DNA of 29,997 nucleotides. Origin: Pseudomonadota bacterium. Its GTDB lineage: Bacteria > Pseudomonadota > Gammaproteobacteria > Burkholderiales > Burkholderiaceae_B. Positions within the stretch are counted from its first letter, which is position 1. Each line of letters begins with the position of its first letter. Positions 1 through 7,847 of this stretch are shown here, piece after piece. Where the stretch lies: assembly GCA_023432075.1 (NCBI GenBank), contig JAEYVD010000299.1:1-29997 (forward strand), written 5' to 3'. The position numbers were made by a program, and so were the translations under genes. Below the pieces are notes generated by a model. That model saw only the letters and a list, made by a program, of their open reading frames with translations. It was not told the DNA's origin and ran no database searches.

Positions 1-488
1 GTCTTGTCGCGCGCAAGGATCCAGGCATAGCTGCGATCCGGGCCCACCACCAGGGCCCAGCGATAATCCGGATCCAATGCGGCCACATGGTAGCCGCCAT
101 AGAAGGGGCCGAAGAACGACACCTTCAACGATGCCACCGAGGGGTCTCCCGTGAAGCGGGCCAGCCCCTCTGCCGAGCGCCAATCGCCTTTCGGCCCCTT
201 GGCCGGGTCGAATCCGCGGTTCACGACACGCACGGTGCCGTCTTCCCGAAGCGTGTAGTGTGCGGTGACGTCCGTCATGCCGCGTTCGAAACGGTGGTCC
301 AGCCGCGCGATCTCGAACCAGCGTCCTTCATAGCGATGCACGTCGAAGGAACCCACGGGCGTCACGCCTTTGGGCGGCGTCGTCGCGGCACAGCCGTACA
401 ACGTCAAGCCCAATAGTCCCAACGCCACCCACGGCGCGACTCGCCGCAACGGGGGGGTGAAACGACGACCGGCTTCTGCATGGCGCAT
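1..488 (-). CDS. blc: Blc-type outer-membrane lipocalin lipoprotein, 3' end beyond the window
   Basis: This is a bacterial lipocalin of the Blc family, which are outer-membrane lipoproteins that bind lipids. The frame stays open from the ATG at 488 to the window edge, so about 162 residues are visible and the C terminus is missing. The N terminus has an arginine-rich start, a hydrophobic stretch (residues 18-31) and a lipobox LYGC with the lipidated cysteine at residue 33. The mature part begins with the lipocalin signature around YEGRWFEIARLDHRFERG, and later FYGGYHVAALDPDYRWALV and YAWILAR match conserved Blc blocks. A GGAGG ribosome site lies 7 bases before the ATG, which fixes the start. 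A second ATG at 481 is in another frame. The gene is divergent from the secreted protein at 655. Family assignment is confident; the ligand is unknown. Confidence 0.9.
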   Translation of the reverse strand, partial: MRHAEAGRRFTPPLRRVAPWVALGLLGLTLYGCAATTPPKGVTPVGSFDVHRYEGRWFEIARLDHRFERGMTDVTAHYTLREDGTVRVVNRGFDPAKGPKGDWRSAEGLARFTGDPSVASLKVSFFGPFYGGYHVAALDPDYRWALVVGPDRSYAWILARDK

Positions 489-519
489 GGCAAACCTCCG
501 CTGAATTTGAGACTTGGAA

Positions 520-525
520 ATTATA
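520..525 (-). promoter_or_regulatory. Candidate -10 box for the lipocalin gene
   Basis: On the minus strand this is a perfect TATAAT inside an AT-rich patch, about 30 bases before the lipocalin ATG. No good -35 hexamer is present at 16-18 bases spacing, so the promoter is only partly supported. The rest of the 489-654 gap shows no other clear element beyond an A-rich run. Confidence 0.4.
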
Positions 526-654
526 TTTGCGGCGGTTTGGACCTAAGCTTGCCGTTCGGAAAAAAAGGAAACAATTCTTGGGGCTTTGGATGCGGTGTCG
601 GGTTTCGTAGAATGCGGAATTCCAATTCATTCGGCCCGCGCCGCAAAGGACGTT

Positions 655-1533
655 TTGCAGTCTCCGAAGAAAACCGTACAGCCGAATTGCCATCGCGCGC
701 GGATGTGCGCAAGCGTCGCGGTGGGGCTGGCCCTGTTGATGACGTCTCCCCTACGGGCGCAGCCGGCAGCAAAGGCGCCGCAGGCCGCGAAAGGCAGCCA
801 GCCGCTTGGCGGGGCCTTTGCTCGGGAAGGCGAGCCGGCGTCCGGCCTCTACCGGATCACGTATCGCGGCAAGCCTTACCGGCCTTTGAACGCCTACCAG
901 TTCATCCACGTCAGCGCGTTGGGGCCCACCCAAGGCGGGCAGCCGATGCTGCTGGCAGTCTCCAATGATTTCATGGGCGTGGGCACCATCCTGATCGCCG
1001 TGCAGAACGACACGCCGCTCGCGCGGGTGTTGAGTCCCGTCATCGATGTGCGTGACCCGGACATGGGATTGGCGCAACCCGGGCGTCAGGACCTGCTGCT
1101 GTTCACGGCGGGCTCGCGCGCGCTGGTGACGACGACGGGGCAGGTGCTGTGGTTCGAGCACCTGCGCACCGGAGAAGCCCCGCGCGCTAGCCCGTTGCTG
1201 GTATCGGTATCGCCGGACAATCGTCACGGCGCCGTGCTGCTGGACAACGAGATCCGGCTGAGTGTGGCAGACGAGGGTCCCTATGCCACCATCCCGTTCA
1301 CCAAGGCAATGCAAGGCGAAGCCTTCAAGGCGGCTTGGGACGAGAGCGCCGCACGCGCGCGCAAGGCCCTGGACGAAGGCAAGCGGATCGACCAGCGCCG
1401 GCTTTATTCCAACTTGAAGGCGGAATGGATCAACCGGAATTTCCGGTGGCAAAAGCTGGGCGACAGCTGGCAATTCATCGGGCAGAAGCTCAAGCCCGTC
1501 GCGCTTGACGTGCAACCCCGCAAGGAGCCCTGA
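655..1533 (+). CDS. Secreted protein of unknown function
   Basis: I do not recognise this family. With a TTG start at 655 the product is about 292 residues and begins with a plausible Sec signal peptide. It has a basic N region (KK, R, R), a hydrophobic core around VAVGLALLM and a likely cleavage site after LRA. An AAAGGA ribosome site lies 4 bases before this TTG. The frame is open upstream to an ATG at 586, but that start would put a long polar stretch ahead of the signal. An ATG at 703 would leave the signal without its basic residues. The mature part has several hydrophobic strand-like segments (LLAVSNDF, TILIAVQND, DLLLFTAGS, PLLVSVSPD), suggesting a beta-rich fold. The C-terminal third is charged and probably helical. 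The stop is 1 base before the next gene's ATG, so the two are probably co-translated. Confidence 0.65.
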   Translation: MQSPKKTVQPNCHRARMCASVAVGLALLMTSPLRAQPAAKAPQAAKGSQPLGGAFAREGEPASGLYRITYRGKPYRPLNAYQFIHVSALGPTQGGQPMLLAVSNDFMGVGTILIAVQNDTPLARVLSPVIDVRDPDMGLAQPGRQDLLLFTAGSRALVTTTGQVLWFEHLRTGEAPRASPLLVSVSPDNRHGAVLLDNEIRLSVADEGPYATIPFTKAMQGEAFKAAWDESAARARKALDEGKRIDQRRLYSNLKAEWINRNFRWQKLGDSWQFIGQKLKPVALDVQPRKEP

Positions 1534-1534
1534 G

Positions 1535-2197
1535 ATGCAGGCTGTCTTCGCAACGCATCGCATGCGCGTGCTGGCGCTGTCGTGCGCCGCTGCGCTGGCC
1601 GGCTGCGCAAGCACGGCGGACGTCTATGAAAAGCATGTCCGCGCCGAAGACGCCAACCCGGCGGACGTGGTGCTGACCTTGGACGTGGCATTTGCACGGG
1701 CGCCGGACTATGCGCCGCGGACCATTGAGTACGGATCGACGGACAGGCGGGTGGAATATGCCGGGTACCCCAGCCTCGACCTCCCTTTCTATCAAAAGGG
1801 GGTGGGTTTCGACCTGGGCGTGGTCGGCGATCCGCGCACGTTGCTGGCCGTGCCGTATCCGTCGCCTGCCACCCGCACGACATCCGCGCAATTGAAGATC
1901 TTCGGCCAACGCCTGGACGCAACGCACTATCGCTTCGTGGTCTTGCCCCGATCCGGGTGGCGCAGCATGAACAGTTTTCAGGTGGCCTTCGCCGTCAACG
2001 GCCGGCGCGAGGGCATGACGTTCGCCTACAGCACGGAGAAGGTGTGCGAAAGCCGCTTCGACGTGACGACGCCGACGTACGGGTTCGGCATGTCGGTGGC
2101 GGCCCGCTTTCCGGGCGGCAAACCTGGTTGCTTGAAGGCTTGCGACGCGCGGCCCGGTTATCCGGGGCAGTGCGCGTTTTTTTCTGGGATTGAATAG
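1535..2197 (+). CDS. Lipoprotein of unknown function
   Basis: This 220-residue product starts at an ATG 7 bases after an AAGGAG ribosome site that sits in the end of the previous gene. The N terminus carries a lipobox LAGC with the cysteine at residue 24, so it should be a lipoprotein. A second methionine at residue 10 could also start the signal peptide. The body is rich in aromatic residues and short hydrophobic strands. The C terminus holds four cysteines in about 50 residues (VCES, PGCLKAC, GQC), which could form two disulfides in the periplasm. I recognise no enzymatic motif. The tight spacing with the secreted protein upstream suggests a two-gene envelope operon. Confidence 0.7.
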   Translation: MQAVFATHRMRVLALSCAAALAGCASTADVYEKHVRAEDANPADVVLTLDVAFARAPDYAPRTIEYGSTDRRVEYAGYPSLDLPFYQKGVGFDLGVVGDPRTLLAVPYPSPATRTTSAQLKIFGQRLDATHYRFVVLPRSGWRSMNSFQVAFAVNGRREGMTFAYSTEKVCESRFDVTTPTYGFGMSVAARFPGGKPGCLKACDARPGYPGQCAFFSGIE

Positions 2198-2199
2198 GT

Positions 2200-2216
2200 C
2201 CGGACGGGAGGTCCGG
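2200..2216 (+). terminator. Small hairpin just after the lipoprotein gene
   Basis: CCGGAC and GTCCGG form a 6-bp GC-rich stem with a 5-base loop, starting 3 bases after the stop codon. It has no T tract, so it is a weak terminator candidate. Confidence 0.35.
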
Positions 2217-2256
2217 TTCACCAGCGCATTCAGCGCCGCGAAACTGCTTTTAATTA

Positions 2257-2272
2257 TGTAGCTGTTGCTATA
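2257..2272 (+). promoter_or_regulatory. Imperfect palindrome in the TetR gene promoter
   Basis: TGTAGC, 4 bases, GCTATA forms an imperfect inverted repeat of 16 bp overlapping a -10-like TATAGA (2269-2274). It has the same length as the perfect palindrome at 2910-2925 and matches it at 10 of 16 positions, so it may be a weaker site for the same repressor. Binding here would block transcription of the TetR gene. Confidence 0.4.
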
Positions 2273-2311
2273 GAATCCCCGCTCGGGTCACGATTCAACA
2301 GAGGAGTTCCC

Positions 2312-2893
2312 TTGGCTGGTAGACCGCGCCAATTCGATATCGACGTTGCCATCGACGCAGCGCTTACGCTCTTCATTGAGAAGGGCTATGAAGGCGCGTC
2401 CTTTGCGGATCTGACCAAGGCAATGGGCATCAGCCCGCCCAGTTTCTATGCCGCCTTCGGCAGCAAGGAGGGGCTTTTTCGTCATGCAGTTGACCGTTAC
2501 CTGATCCTGGCACGGACCGCGATTCGGGAGTCCATGGCACAACCCACGGCGCGAGATGCCGTGAGCCATCTCTTGTCAGGCTTTGTTGATGCCGTCACTT
2601 CGCGTCCAACAGCGCGCGGGTGCTTGTTGATACAGGGGGCGCTCGTTGCCAGTGATGGCTCAGCGCATATTCGTGATTATCTGCGGCAAGAGCGGGAAGC
2701 AACGACGGCTGCACTCCTCAGCCGCTTCCAACGGGCTGTGACCGCTGGCGACAAGACTGTCTCGGGCGAACCGGAGGCTTTGGCTCGGCTTACCAGCATC
2801 ATGATCGCGGGAATAGCAACCCAAGCCGCGAGTGGAATAAGCAAGGAGGAGCTCGTCACTGCCGTTGAGAGTTTTATGAAGCTATTCGATTAA
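2312..2893 (+). CDS. TetR/AcrR-family transcriptional regulator
   Basis: The 193-residue product has a typical TetR N-terminal DNA-binding domain: GRPRQFD at the start, then a helix-turn-helix with FADLTKAMGISPPSFYAAFGS around residues 28-50. The C-terminal part (residues 60-193) is the variable ligand and dimer domain. The start is TTG, with GAGGAG 5 bases upstream; no ATG gives a complete domain. Family members usually repress neighbouring genes and are released by a small molecule. The mdaB-like gene starts 73 bases downstream in the same direction, and palindromes lie before both genes. This suggests that the regulator controls itself and the quinone reductase; the inducer cannot be read from sequence. 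Confidence 0.9.
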   Translation: MAGRPRQFDIDVAIDAALTLFIEKGYEGASFADLTKAMGISPPSFYAAFGSKEGLFRHAVDRYLILARTAIRESMAQPTARDAVSHLLSGFVDAVTSRPTARGCLLIQGALVASDGSAHIRDYLRQEREATTAALLSRFQRAVTAGDKTVSGEPEALARLTSIMIAGIATQAASGISKEELVTAVESFMKLFD

Positions 2894-2909
2894 TTTTTTT
2901 GCGTAATTT

Positions 2910-2925
2910 TGTAGTTCAAACTACA
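2910..2925 (+). promoter_or_regulatory. Perfect 16-bp palindrome, probable TetR operator of the mdaB-like gene
   Basis: TGTAGTT, CA, AACTACA is a perfect inverted repeat with 7-bp arms. It lies between the TetR gene stop and the quinone reductase start, about 42 bases before that ATG. Length and symmetry fit TetR-family operators. It may lie in the spacer of a promoter with TTGCGT at 2899-2904, but the corresponding -10 is poor. Confidence 0.6.
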
Positions 2926-2966
2926 CAACAACAATCAGAACCGCCTGAGCGCGATCCTGGAGAAAG

Positions 2967-3551
2967 ATGATGACTAAAGTACTGATCTTGAATGGCCACC
3001 GGAAATACCCTTTTTCGCCTGGCCGTTTGAACGCCAGCTTCGTAGAGCGAGCCGAAGCGTATTTCCGGGCAAGGGGCTATGAAGTCAGAAAAACCGTGAC
3101 TGAAGAAGATTACGACGTGGCTTCCGAGATCGAGAAATTCAAGTGGGCGGACGTCGTGATGTTGCAGACGCCATTGAACTGGATGGATGTTCCGTGGACA
3201 TTCAAAAAGTACATTGACGACGTGTGGACCGCCGGCATGATGGGCGAAACATCAGCGGGCGACGGCCGCAGTTCCGAACATCCCAAGAAAAACTATGGCA
3301 CGGGCGGGCTGTTGAAAGGGAGATATATGCTTTCCGTGACGGCCAATGCCCCCCAGGAAGCATTCAACGATGAAGGGGAACCCTACTTCGCAGGCCGTAG
3401 CGAGGATGATCTTTTGCTGCCGTTGCACCTGAATTTCAAGTGGCTGGGCCTGGAGAAGATTCCCTCTTTCTGGGCCTATGACGTCATGAAAAATGCTCAG
3501 GTCGACACCGATTTTGCGCGATTTGATGCGCATTTGGCGGCTCACCTGTAA
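2967..3551 (+). CDS. mdaB: NAD(P)H:quinone reductase, MdaB-like flavodoxin-fold protein
   Basis: The 194-residue product matches MdaB in length and layout. It has a flavodoxin-type start (VLILNGHRK), then WADVVMLQTPLNWMDVPWTFKKYIDDV, GTGGLLKGRYMLSVTANAP and a C-terminal FWAYDVMKN. These correspond to the FMN/FAD and substrate-binding segments of MdaB and NQO1-type enzymes, which reduce quinones by two electrons and limit redox cycling. Two ATGs (2967 and 2970) follow a GGAG; the second has the better spacing. The upstream TetR gene and operator suggest induction by a quinone or electrophile. The family is confident; the physiological substrate is not known. Confidence 0.88.
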   Translation: MMTKVLILNGHRKYPFSPGRLNASFVERAEAYFRARGYEVRKTVTEEDYDVASEIEKFKWADVVMLQTPLNWMDVPWTFKKYIDDVWTAGMMGETSAGDGRSSEHPKKNYGTGGLLKGRYMLSVTANAPQEAFNDEGEPYFAGRSEDDLLLPLHLNFKWLGLEKIPSFWAYDVMKNAQVDTDFARFDAHLAAHL

Positions 3552-3580
3552 GAGATGCCGCTGGCCACGCAGCCCAGTTG

Positions 3581-3614
3581 GGCGGGCCACCTTCATGCGA
3601 AGAGGTAGCCCGCC
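3581..3614. terminator. Hairpin between the convergent mdaB-like gene and gabT
   Basis: GGCGGGC-C-ACCT pairs with AGGT-A-GCCCGCC around a 10-base loop, giving 11 pairs and one mismatch. It sits in the 98-bp gap between two convergent genes, as expected for a shared terminator, but neither side has a T tract. Confidence 0.45.
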
Positions 3615-3649
3615 TGCTAGGTTAGGCGTCCGGATCGCGCTTCATCGAC

Positions 3650-4936
3650 CTACTTTCCACGAGCCTTGATGATCGCGTCACGCAGAATGTGCAGCGCTTC
3701 GCGGGCCAGTTCCGGCGGCGTGTTCAACGGCGCCAGCAGGCGTACGTTGTTGCGGTCCACCCCGCACTTGATGACGAGCAGTCCACCCTGACGGCACTGA
3801 TCGATTACGGCCTGCGCAAACGCCGCGTCCGGCCGGAAGGGATCGCCATCCTTCACGAACTCCAGGGCCAACATGGCGCCTTCGCCGCGAACAGTGCCAA
3901 TTTCCGGAAACTCGGCTGCCAGCGCGTCCAGGCCCGCGCGCAGCAGCACGCCGAGCTTACGACCTTGCGAGAGCAAGTCTTCTTCTTCGAAAACGTCAAG
4001 CACTGCCAAGGCCGCCGCGCAACCCAGCGGATTGCCCGCATACGTACCGCCCAAGCCGCCGGGCGCGGGCGCATCCATGATCTCCGCGCGGCCCACCACG
4101 CCGGCCAGGGGCAAGCCGCCCGCGAGGCTCTTTGCCACGGTCACCAGGTCGGGTTGAATGCCAGCGGCCTGGAAGCCAAACATGCTGCCGGTACGTCCGA
4201 ACCCCGCTTGAATCTCGTCCACAATGAGCACGATGCCGTGTCTCGTGGTCAGGGCACGAAGCGCCTTCAGGAATTCCGGACCCGCGGGCAAAAATCCGCC
4301 ATCGCCCTGAACCGGTTCAAGAATGATGGCCGCAACGCGTTCCGGCAGAATCTGTGTGGCGAACAGATTGTCCAGTGCCCGAAGCGCATCTTGGCTGGAC
4401 ACGCCACGGTACGGATCGGGATAAGCCGTGTGATAGACCTCGCCCGCAAACGGTCCGAAATTCTGCTTGTAAGGCGCGCTGAAACCGGTCAGCGTGGACC
4501 CCAGAAGGGTACGTCCGTGAAATCCCCCTCGGAACGAGATGATGCCCGGCACGTTGCGGTAGGCGCGCGCGATCTTCACGGCGTTCTCCACCGCTTCTGC
4601 GCCTGTGGTCACCAGCAGCGTCTTGTAGGCCTCATCGCCGCCGACCAGCTTGTTCAGCCGGGCGGCAAGATCAACGTACACGTCGTAGCCCGCGACTTGA
4701 AACGCGGCGTGCGAGACGCGTTCCAGCTGTCCGCGCACCGCCTCGACCACCTTGGGATGATTGTGTCCAACGTTGAGCACGCCAATTCCGCCCACGAAGT
4801 CGATATAGCGACGGCCTTCCACGTCCCAGACCAGGGAGCCTTTGGCTTTGTCGATAAAGATCGGATGAGCGGTGACGACGCCGTGGGGAACAGATTGCGT
4901 GCGAGCGTCGACGTAGGATTGATTTCCGCGTGACAT
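3650..4936 (-). CDS. gabT: 4-aminobutyrate aminotransferase
   Basis: This 428-residue class III aminotransferase removes the amino group of GABA or a similar omega-amino acid to give succinate semialdehyde, passing it to 2-oxoglutarate. Visible landmarks are the PLP-phosphate segment TTGAEAVENAVK (residues 110-121), FHGRT (139-143), the cofactor aspartate in IVDEIQAGFGRTG (D240) and the Schiff-base lysine in TVAKSLAGGLP (K269). The size is normal for GabT. It lies 60 bases downstream of gabD and reads in the same direction, so cupin-gabD-gabT is probably one operon. Related enzymes act on 5-aminovalerate, 6-aminohexanoate or beta-alanine, so exact substrate preference is open. The weak ribosome site (AAGG about 10 bases upstream) is acceptable. 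Confidence 0.92.
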   Translation of the reverse strand: MSRGNQSYVDARTQSVPHGVVTAHPIFIDKAKGSLVWDVEGRRYIDFVGGIGVLNVGHNHPKVVEAVRGQLERVSHAAFQVAGYDVYVDLAARLNKLVGGDEAYKTLLVTTGAEAVENAVKIARAYRNVPGIISFRGGFHGRTLLGSTLTGFSAPYKQNFGPFAGEVYHTAYPDPYRGVSSQDALRALDNLFATQILPERVAAIILEPVQGDGGFLPAGPEFLKALRALTTRHGIVLIVDEIQAGFGRTGSMFGFQAAGIQPDLVTVAKSLAGGLPLAGVVGRAEIMDAPAPGGLGGTYAGNPLGCAAALAVLDVFEEEDLLSQGRKLGVLLRAGLDALAAEFPEIGTVRGEGAMLALEFVKDGDPFRPDAAFAQAVIDQCRQGGLLVIKCGVDRNNVRLLAPLNTPPELAREALHILRDAIIKARGK

Positions 4937-4996
4937 GACTTCAATACCTTGAAAATGAGAGAGGGGGACGGCGCAGGCGGTCAGAGAGATGGCGCG

Positions 4997-6478
4997 TCAG
5001 TCGAGCTGACCCTGGCAGACGTATTTGATGTGCATGTATTCATCCAGGCCGTGACGCGACCCTTCGCGGCCATAGCCCGAGTCTTTCACGCCGCCGAACG
5101 GCGCGGCTTCGGCGGCGACCGCACCTTCGTTGATGCCGACAATTCCCGCCTGTAGTTCGTCTGCCAGGCGCCAGATCTGGCGGACGTCGCGTGAATAGAA
5201 ATACGCGGCAAGCCCGAAAGGCGTGGCATTGGCGGCCTCGACCACTTGCGCTTCATCGGTGAAGCGCGTGATCGGCGCGATGGGACCGAATGTCTCTTCG
5301 CAGGAGCACGCCATGGCGGCGTCCACATTGGTCAATACGGTGGGTGCGTAATAGAACGCACCCTGCTGACCTGCGCGAACCAGCCGCTCGCCACCCGTCT
5401 CAACTTTCGCGCCCCGCGCGACCGCATCCCGCACATGCCGCTCGATTTTGTCGACCGCCCGCGCGTTGATCATCGGGCCGATCTGGGAGGCCGGATCATC
5501 GGCTGGGCCGACCTTCAGGTTCGACACGCGATTGACGAGCTTTTCGACGAACGCATCATGCACGGCGTCCTGGATATAAATGCGGTTGGGACAGACGCAC
5601 GTTTGCCCGCCATTGCGGAACTTCGCCGCCATCAAGCCGTCGACAGCGGCATCGATGTCGGCGTCGTTGAAGACGATGAACGGTGCGTTGCCTCCCAGTT
5701 CAAGCGACAGCTTCTTGAGCGTGTCAGCCGACCGGCGGGCCAGATGCTTGCCGACCGGGGTTGACCCGGTAAAGGTGATCTTGCGTACGCGGGCGTCGTC
5801 CAGCCAGACGTCCACGACCTCGCTTGCGCGCTCGCGTGAGGCGGTGACGATGTTGAGAACGCCGGCTGGGACGCCGGCCTCCTGCGCAAGCTTGACAAGC
5901 GCCAGCGAGGTCAGCGGCGTGTCTTCGGCCGGTTTGCAGACGACCGTGCACCCCGCCGCCAAGGCGGGGGCGATCTTGCGGGCGATCATCGCGGCCGGGA
6001 AGTTCCAGGGCGTGACGGCGGCAATGACGCCCACCGGCTCACGCAGGGCAAACATGCGGCGCCCAGGGGTGGGTGCGGCGATGATTTCGCCGTCGGCGCG
6101 TGTGGCCTCTTCGGCAAACCATTCCACATAACTGGCGGCATACGCGACTTCACCCTTGCCTTCCGCGAGGGGTTTGCCCTGTTCGGTCGAGATAAGGCGT
6201 CCGAGGTCGTCCTCGTTCGCGACAATCAAGTCATTCCACCGCTTGATGATCTGGGCGCGCTGCTTGGCGGGTACCTTGCGCCAGGTACTGAACGCCGAGT
6301 GCGCGGCCTGCAAGGCAGCCACGGCGTCACGCGCGCCGCTGTCGGCAACCGTGGCGAACGTCTCGCCCGTTGCGGGATTGGAGACCGGGAAGGTGCGGCC
6401 ATCTCCGGCGGCGCGCCACTGGCCGTCGATGAAGTTCGAATCTTGCAGGAGGTCCGCGCGCTGGAAGTTCAATGGCAT
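4997..6478 (-). CDS. gabD: Succinate-semialdehyde dehydrogenase, NAD(P)-dependent
   Basis: This 493-residue aldehyde dehydrogenase oxidises succinate semialdehyde to succinate and completes the GABA route started by GabT. The start is the ATG at 6478, preceded by AGGGAG; the frame is open further upstream but only into the cupin gene. Key residues are visible: N159 in PWNF, K182 in KPAE, E260 in LELGG and catalytic C294 in GQTCVC. The second cysteine of that CVC (C296) matches the redox-sensitive pair described in SSADH enzymes. The gene begins 11 bases after the cupin stop and is followed by gabT. The family and GabD subfamily are well supported; use of NAD versus NADP is not determined. Confidence 0.93.
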   Translation of the reverse strand: MPLNFQRADLLQDSNFIDGQWRAAGDGRTFPVSNPATGETFATVADSGARDAVAALQAAHSAFSTWRKVPAKQRAQIIKRWNDLIVANEDDLGRLISTEQGKPLAEGKGEVAYAASYVEWFAEEATRADGEIIAAPTPGRRMFALREPVGVIAAVTPWNFPAAMIARKIAPALAAGCTVVCKPAEDTPLTSLALVKLAQEAGVPAGVLNIVTASRERASEVVDVWLDDARVRKITFTGSTPVGKHLARRSADTLKKLSLELGGNAPFIVFNDADIDAAVDGLMAAKFRNGGQTCVCPNRIYIQDAVHDAFVEKLVNRVSNLKVGPADDPASQIGPMINARAVDKIERHVRDAVARGAKVETGGERLVRAGQQGAFYYAPTVLTNVDAAMACSCEETFGPIAPITRFTDEAQVVEAANATPFGLAAYFYSRDVRQIWRLADELQAGIVGINEGAVAAEAAPFGGVKDSGYGREGSRHGLDEYMHIKYVCQGQLD

Positions 6479-6489
6479 GTGGATTCTCC

Positions 6490-6840
6490 CTACTGCGCAA
6501 ACACGACAAACACCTTGCGCAGTGTCTGCTTGATTTCCCAGACGCCGCGCGTGTGCGCGGGGAAGAACAGCGTGTCGCCCGCCCGGATCTCGTGGGCATC
6601 CTCGCCTTCTGGCGTAAACGTGCATTCACCTGCCAGGATGTGCATCAGCTCGGCATTGGCCAACTGGCGGTTGAAGCGTCCCGGCGAGCATTCCCAGACG
6701 CCCGTCCGGTTGTCGCCCGCGCCGTCCAGCGGCACATGCAGGGTTCCGGTACGGCTGGGAGGTTGGGTTTGAGATGCGGCGAGGGGGCCGTCATCGGGTA
6801 ACGCGATCCCCGATGACTGCTTGAGAACGGTAATGCTCAT
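6490..6840 (-). CDS. Small cupin-domain protein, first gene of the gab operon
   Basis: The 116-residue product is a single cupin of the Cupin_3 (DUF861) type, related to the cupin half of ureidoglycine aminohydrolase. The core reads AELMHILAGECTFTPEGE, then IRAGDTLFFPAHTRGVWEI, giving the two cupin motifs and the tryptophan typical of this subgroup. A GGAG lies 7 bases before the ATG. Small cupins of this group often sit beside amine and GABA catabolic genes, where the function is uncertain: metal-dependent isomerase or hydrolase, or small-molecule sensor. It is the first gene of cupin-gabD-gabT and lies downstream of one of the four shared operator elements. Confidence 0.8.
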   Translation of the reverse strand: MSITVLKQSSGIALPDDGPLAASQTQPPSRTGTLHVPLDGAGDNRTGVWECSPGRFNRQLANAELMHILAGECTFTPEGEDAHEIRAGDTLFFPAHTRGVWEIKQTLRKVFVVFAQ

Positions 6841-6901
6841 GTGAGGCTCCGGAAAGCTGCAACTTGCAGCCGAACACGCGAAGCCTAAGAGTGGCCGTCC
6901 G

Positions 6902-6948
6902 ATGCCGTCAAATAAGATTTTGGCGCGAGCCTATTCAGTTTGGATATG
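6902..6948 (-). promoter_or_regulatory. LysR-type operator element D, promoter of cupin-gabD-gabT
   Basis: Read on the minus strand it begins CATATCCAAA, has ATTTG at positions 36-40 and ends GGCAT. This is the same geometry as the elements at 7848, 16680 and 16749. A near-consensus -35 hexamer TTGACG overlaps its right end, about 65 bases before the cupin ATG; the -10 is poor, as usual for activator-dependent promoters. It lies between the LysR stop codon and the cupin gene. Confidence 0.65.
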
Positions 6949-6953
6949 CCGGT

Positions 6954-7838
6954 CTACATGACGCATTCGCGCATCGCGGACGCGAACGCCTTGGCCAGCA
7001 TGTTGGTCGGGCTGTTGAGCGGGTACACCAGATAAGTCGGGAAGTGGACGTCCGGCTTGAAGGTCAGCATGGCGATCTGCCCGCCGTAATTGCGCGCGAC
7101 GAGAGGGTTCGCCACACTGACGCCCATGCCGCAAGCGACCATGTGGCAGAGGGCAGCAGCGAAGTGCGACTCGTACGCCAGCACGCGTTTCTCTTCGCCG
7201 TCCACCAGGCATGCGTCGTCGATTTTTTTGCGCATGGTGTCGCTGGCCCGCAAGGACAGGAATTTCTCGCCGGCCAGGTCCTTGGCGGTGATGGGCCGCT
7301 TCTTTTTGGCCAGGTGATGGTCCGGATGGGTAATGCAGACGCCCACGTTGTCCTTGACCACCTCGTACTCGATACTGGTGTTGTTGAAGATCTCGGACGC
7401 AATGCCGACATCTGCGTAGCCCGTCGTGACCCATTGGCAGACGCTGACGGAATCGGTCACCTCCAACGTCACGTCCACGTCCGGATACGCTTTTGCAAAG
7501 AGATTGATGGCATCCGGCGCGACGACCATGGCCATCGATGGCACGGAAGCGATACGCAGCCGCCCGGCGCCGCGCTTTCGAATCGCGTCCGCCGACGATT
7601 CCAGTCCGCGCAGGCCGGCGAAGGTTCGTTCGACATCGCGGAAAAAGACCTGGCCTTCGAGCGTGGGGACCAACTTGCCTGCGTGACGTTCAAACAACTT
7701 GAGCCCGATACGGCGCTCCAACTGCCCGATCACACGGCTGATATTCGGCTGAGACGTATGCAGCTCCTTGGCTGCCTGCGTCATGGACAGTGACAGCATC
7801 ACCGCTCGGAAGGCCTCGACTTGGCGGAAATTCAGCAT
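6954..7838 (-). CDS. LysR-family transcriptional regulator of the catabolic island
   Basis: This is a full-length LysR regulator of about 294 residues. The N-terminal winged helix-turn-helix (residues 3-62) contains MTQAAKELHTSQPNISRVIGQLE and ends RHAGKLVPTLEGQ; the periplasmic-binding-like effector domain occupies about residues 90-290. The chosen ATG at 7838 gives a normal start MLNFRQVEAF. ATGs at 7844 and 7850 add two or four residues, and none has a clear ribosome site. The 7850 start would overlap operator element A. The gene is divergent from the aldehyde dehydrogenase at 8001, the usual arrangement for LysR regulators and their targets. Copies of the element in its own promoter recur before three other island transcripts, so it is the likely regulator of all. 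The effector is unknown. Confidence 0.9.
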   Translation of the reverse strand: MLNFRQVEAFRAVMLSLSMTQAAKELHTSQPNISRVIGQLERRIGLKLFERHAGKLVPTLEGQVFFRDVERTFAGLRGLESSADAIRKRGAGRLRIASVPSMAMVVAPDAINLFAKAYPDVDVTLEVTDSVSVCQWVTTGYADVGIASEIFNNTSIEYEVVKDNVGVCITHPDHHLAKKKRPITAKDLAGEKFLSLRASDTMRKKIDDACLVDGEEKRVLAYESHFAAALCHMVACGMGVSVANPLVARNYGGQIAMLTFKPDVHFPTYLVYPLNSPTNMLAKAFASAMRECVM

Positions 7839-7847
7839 CGGCATACC

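Noticed and set aside
3689..4933. Long plus-strand reading frame of 414 codons opposite gabT
   Set aside because: It is the antisense shadow of a clear aminotransferase in GC-rich DNA; the product has no fold-like pattern and no ribosome site.
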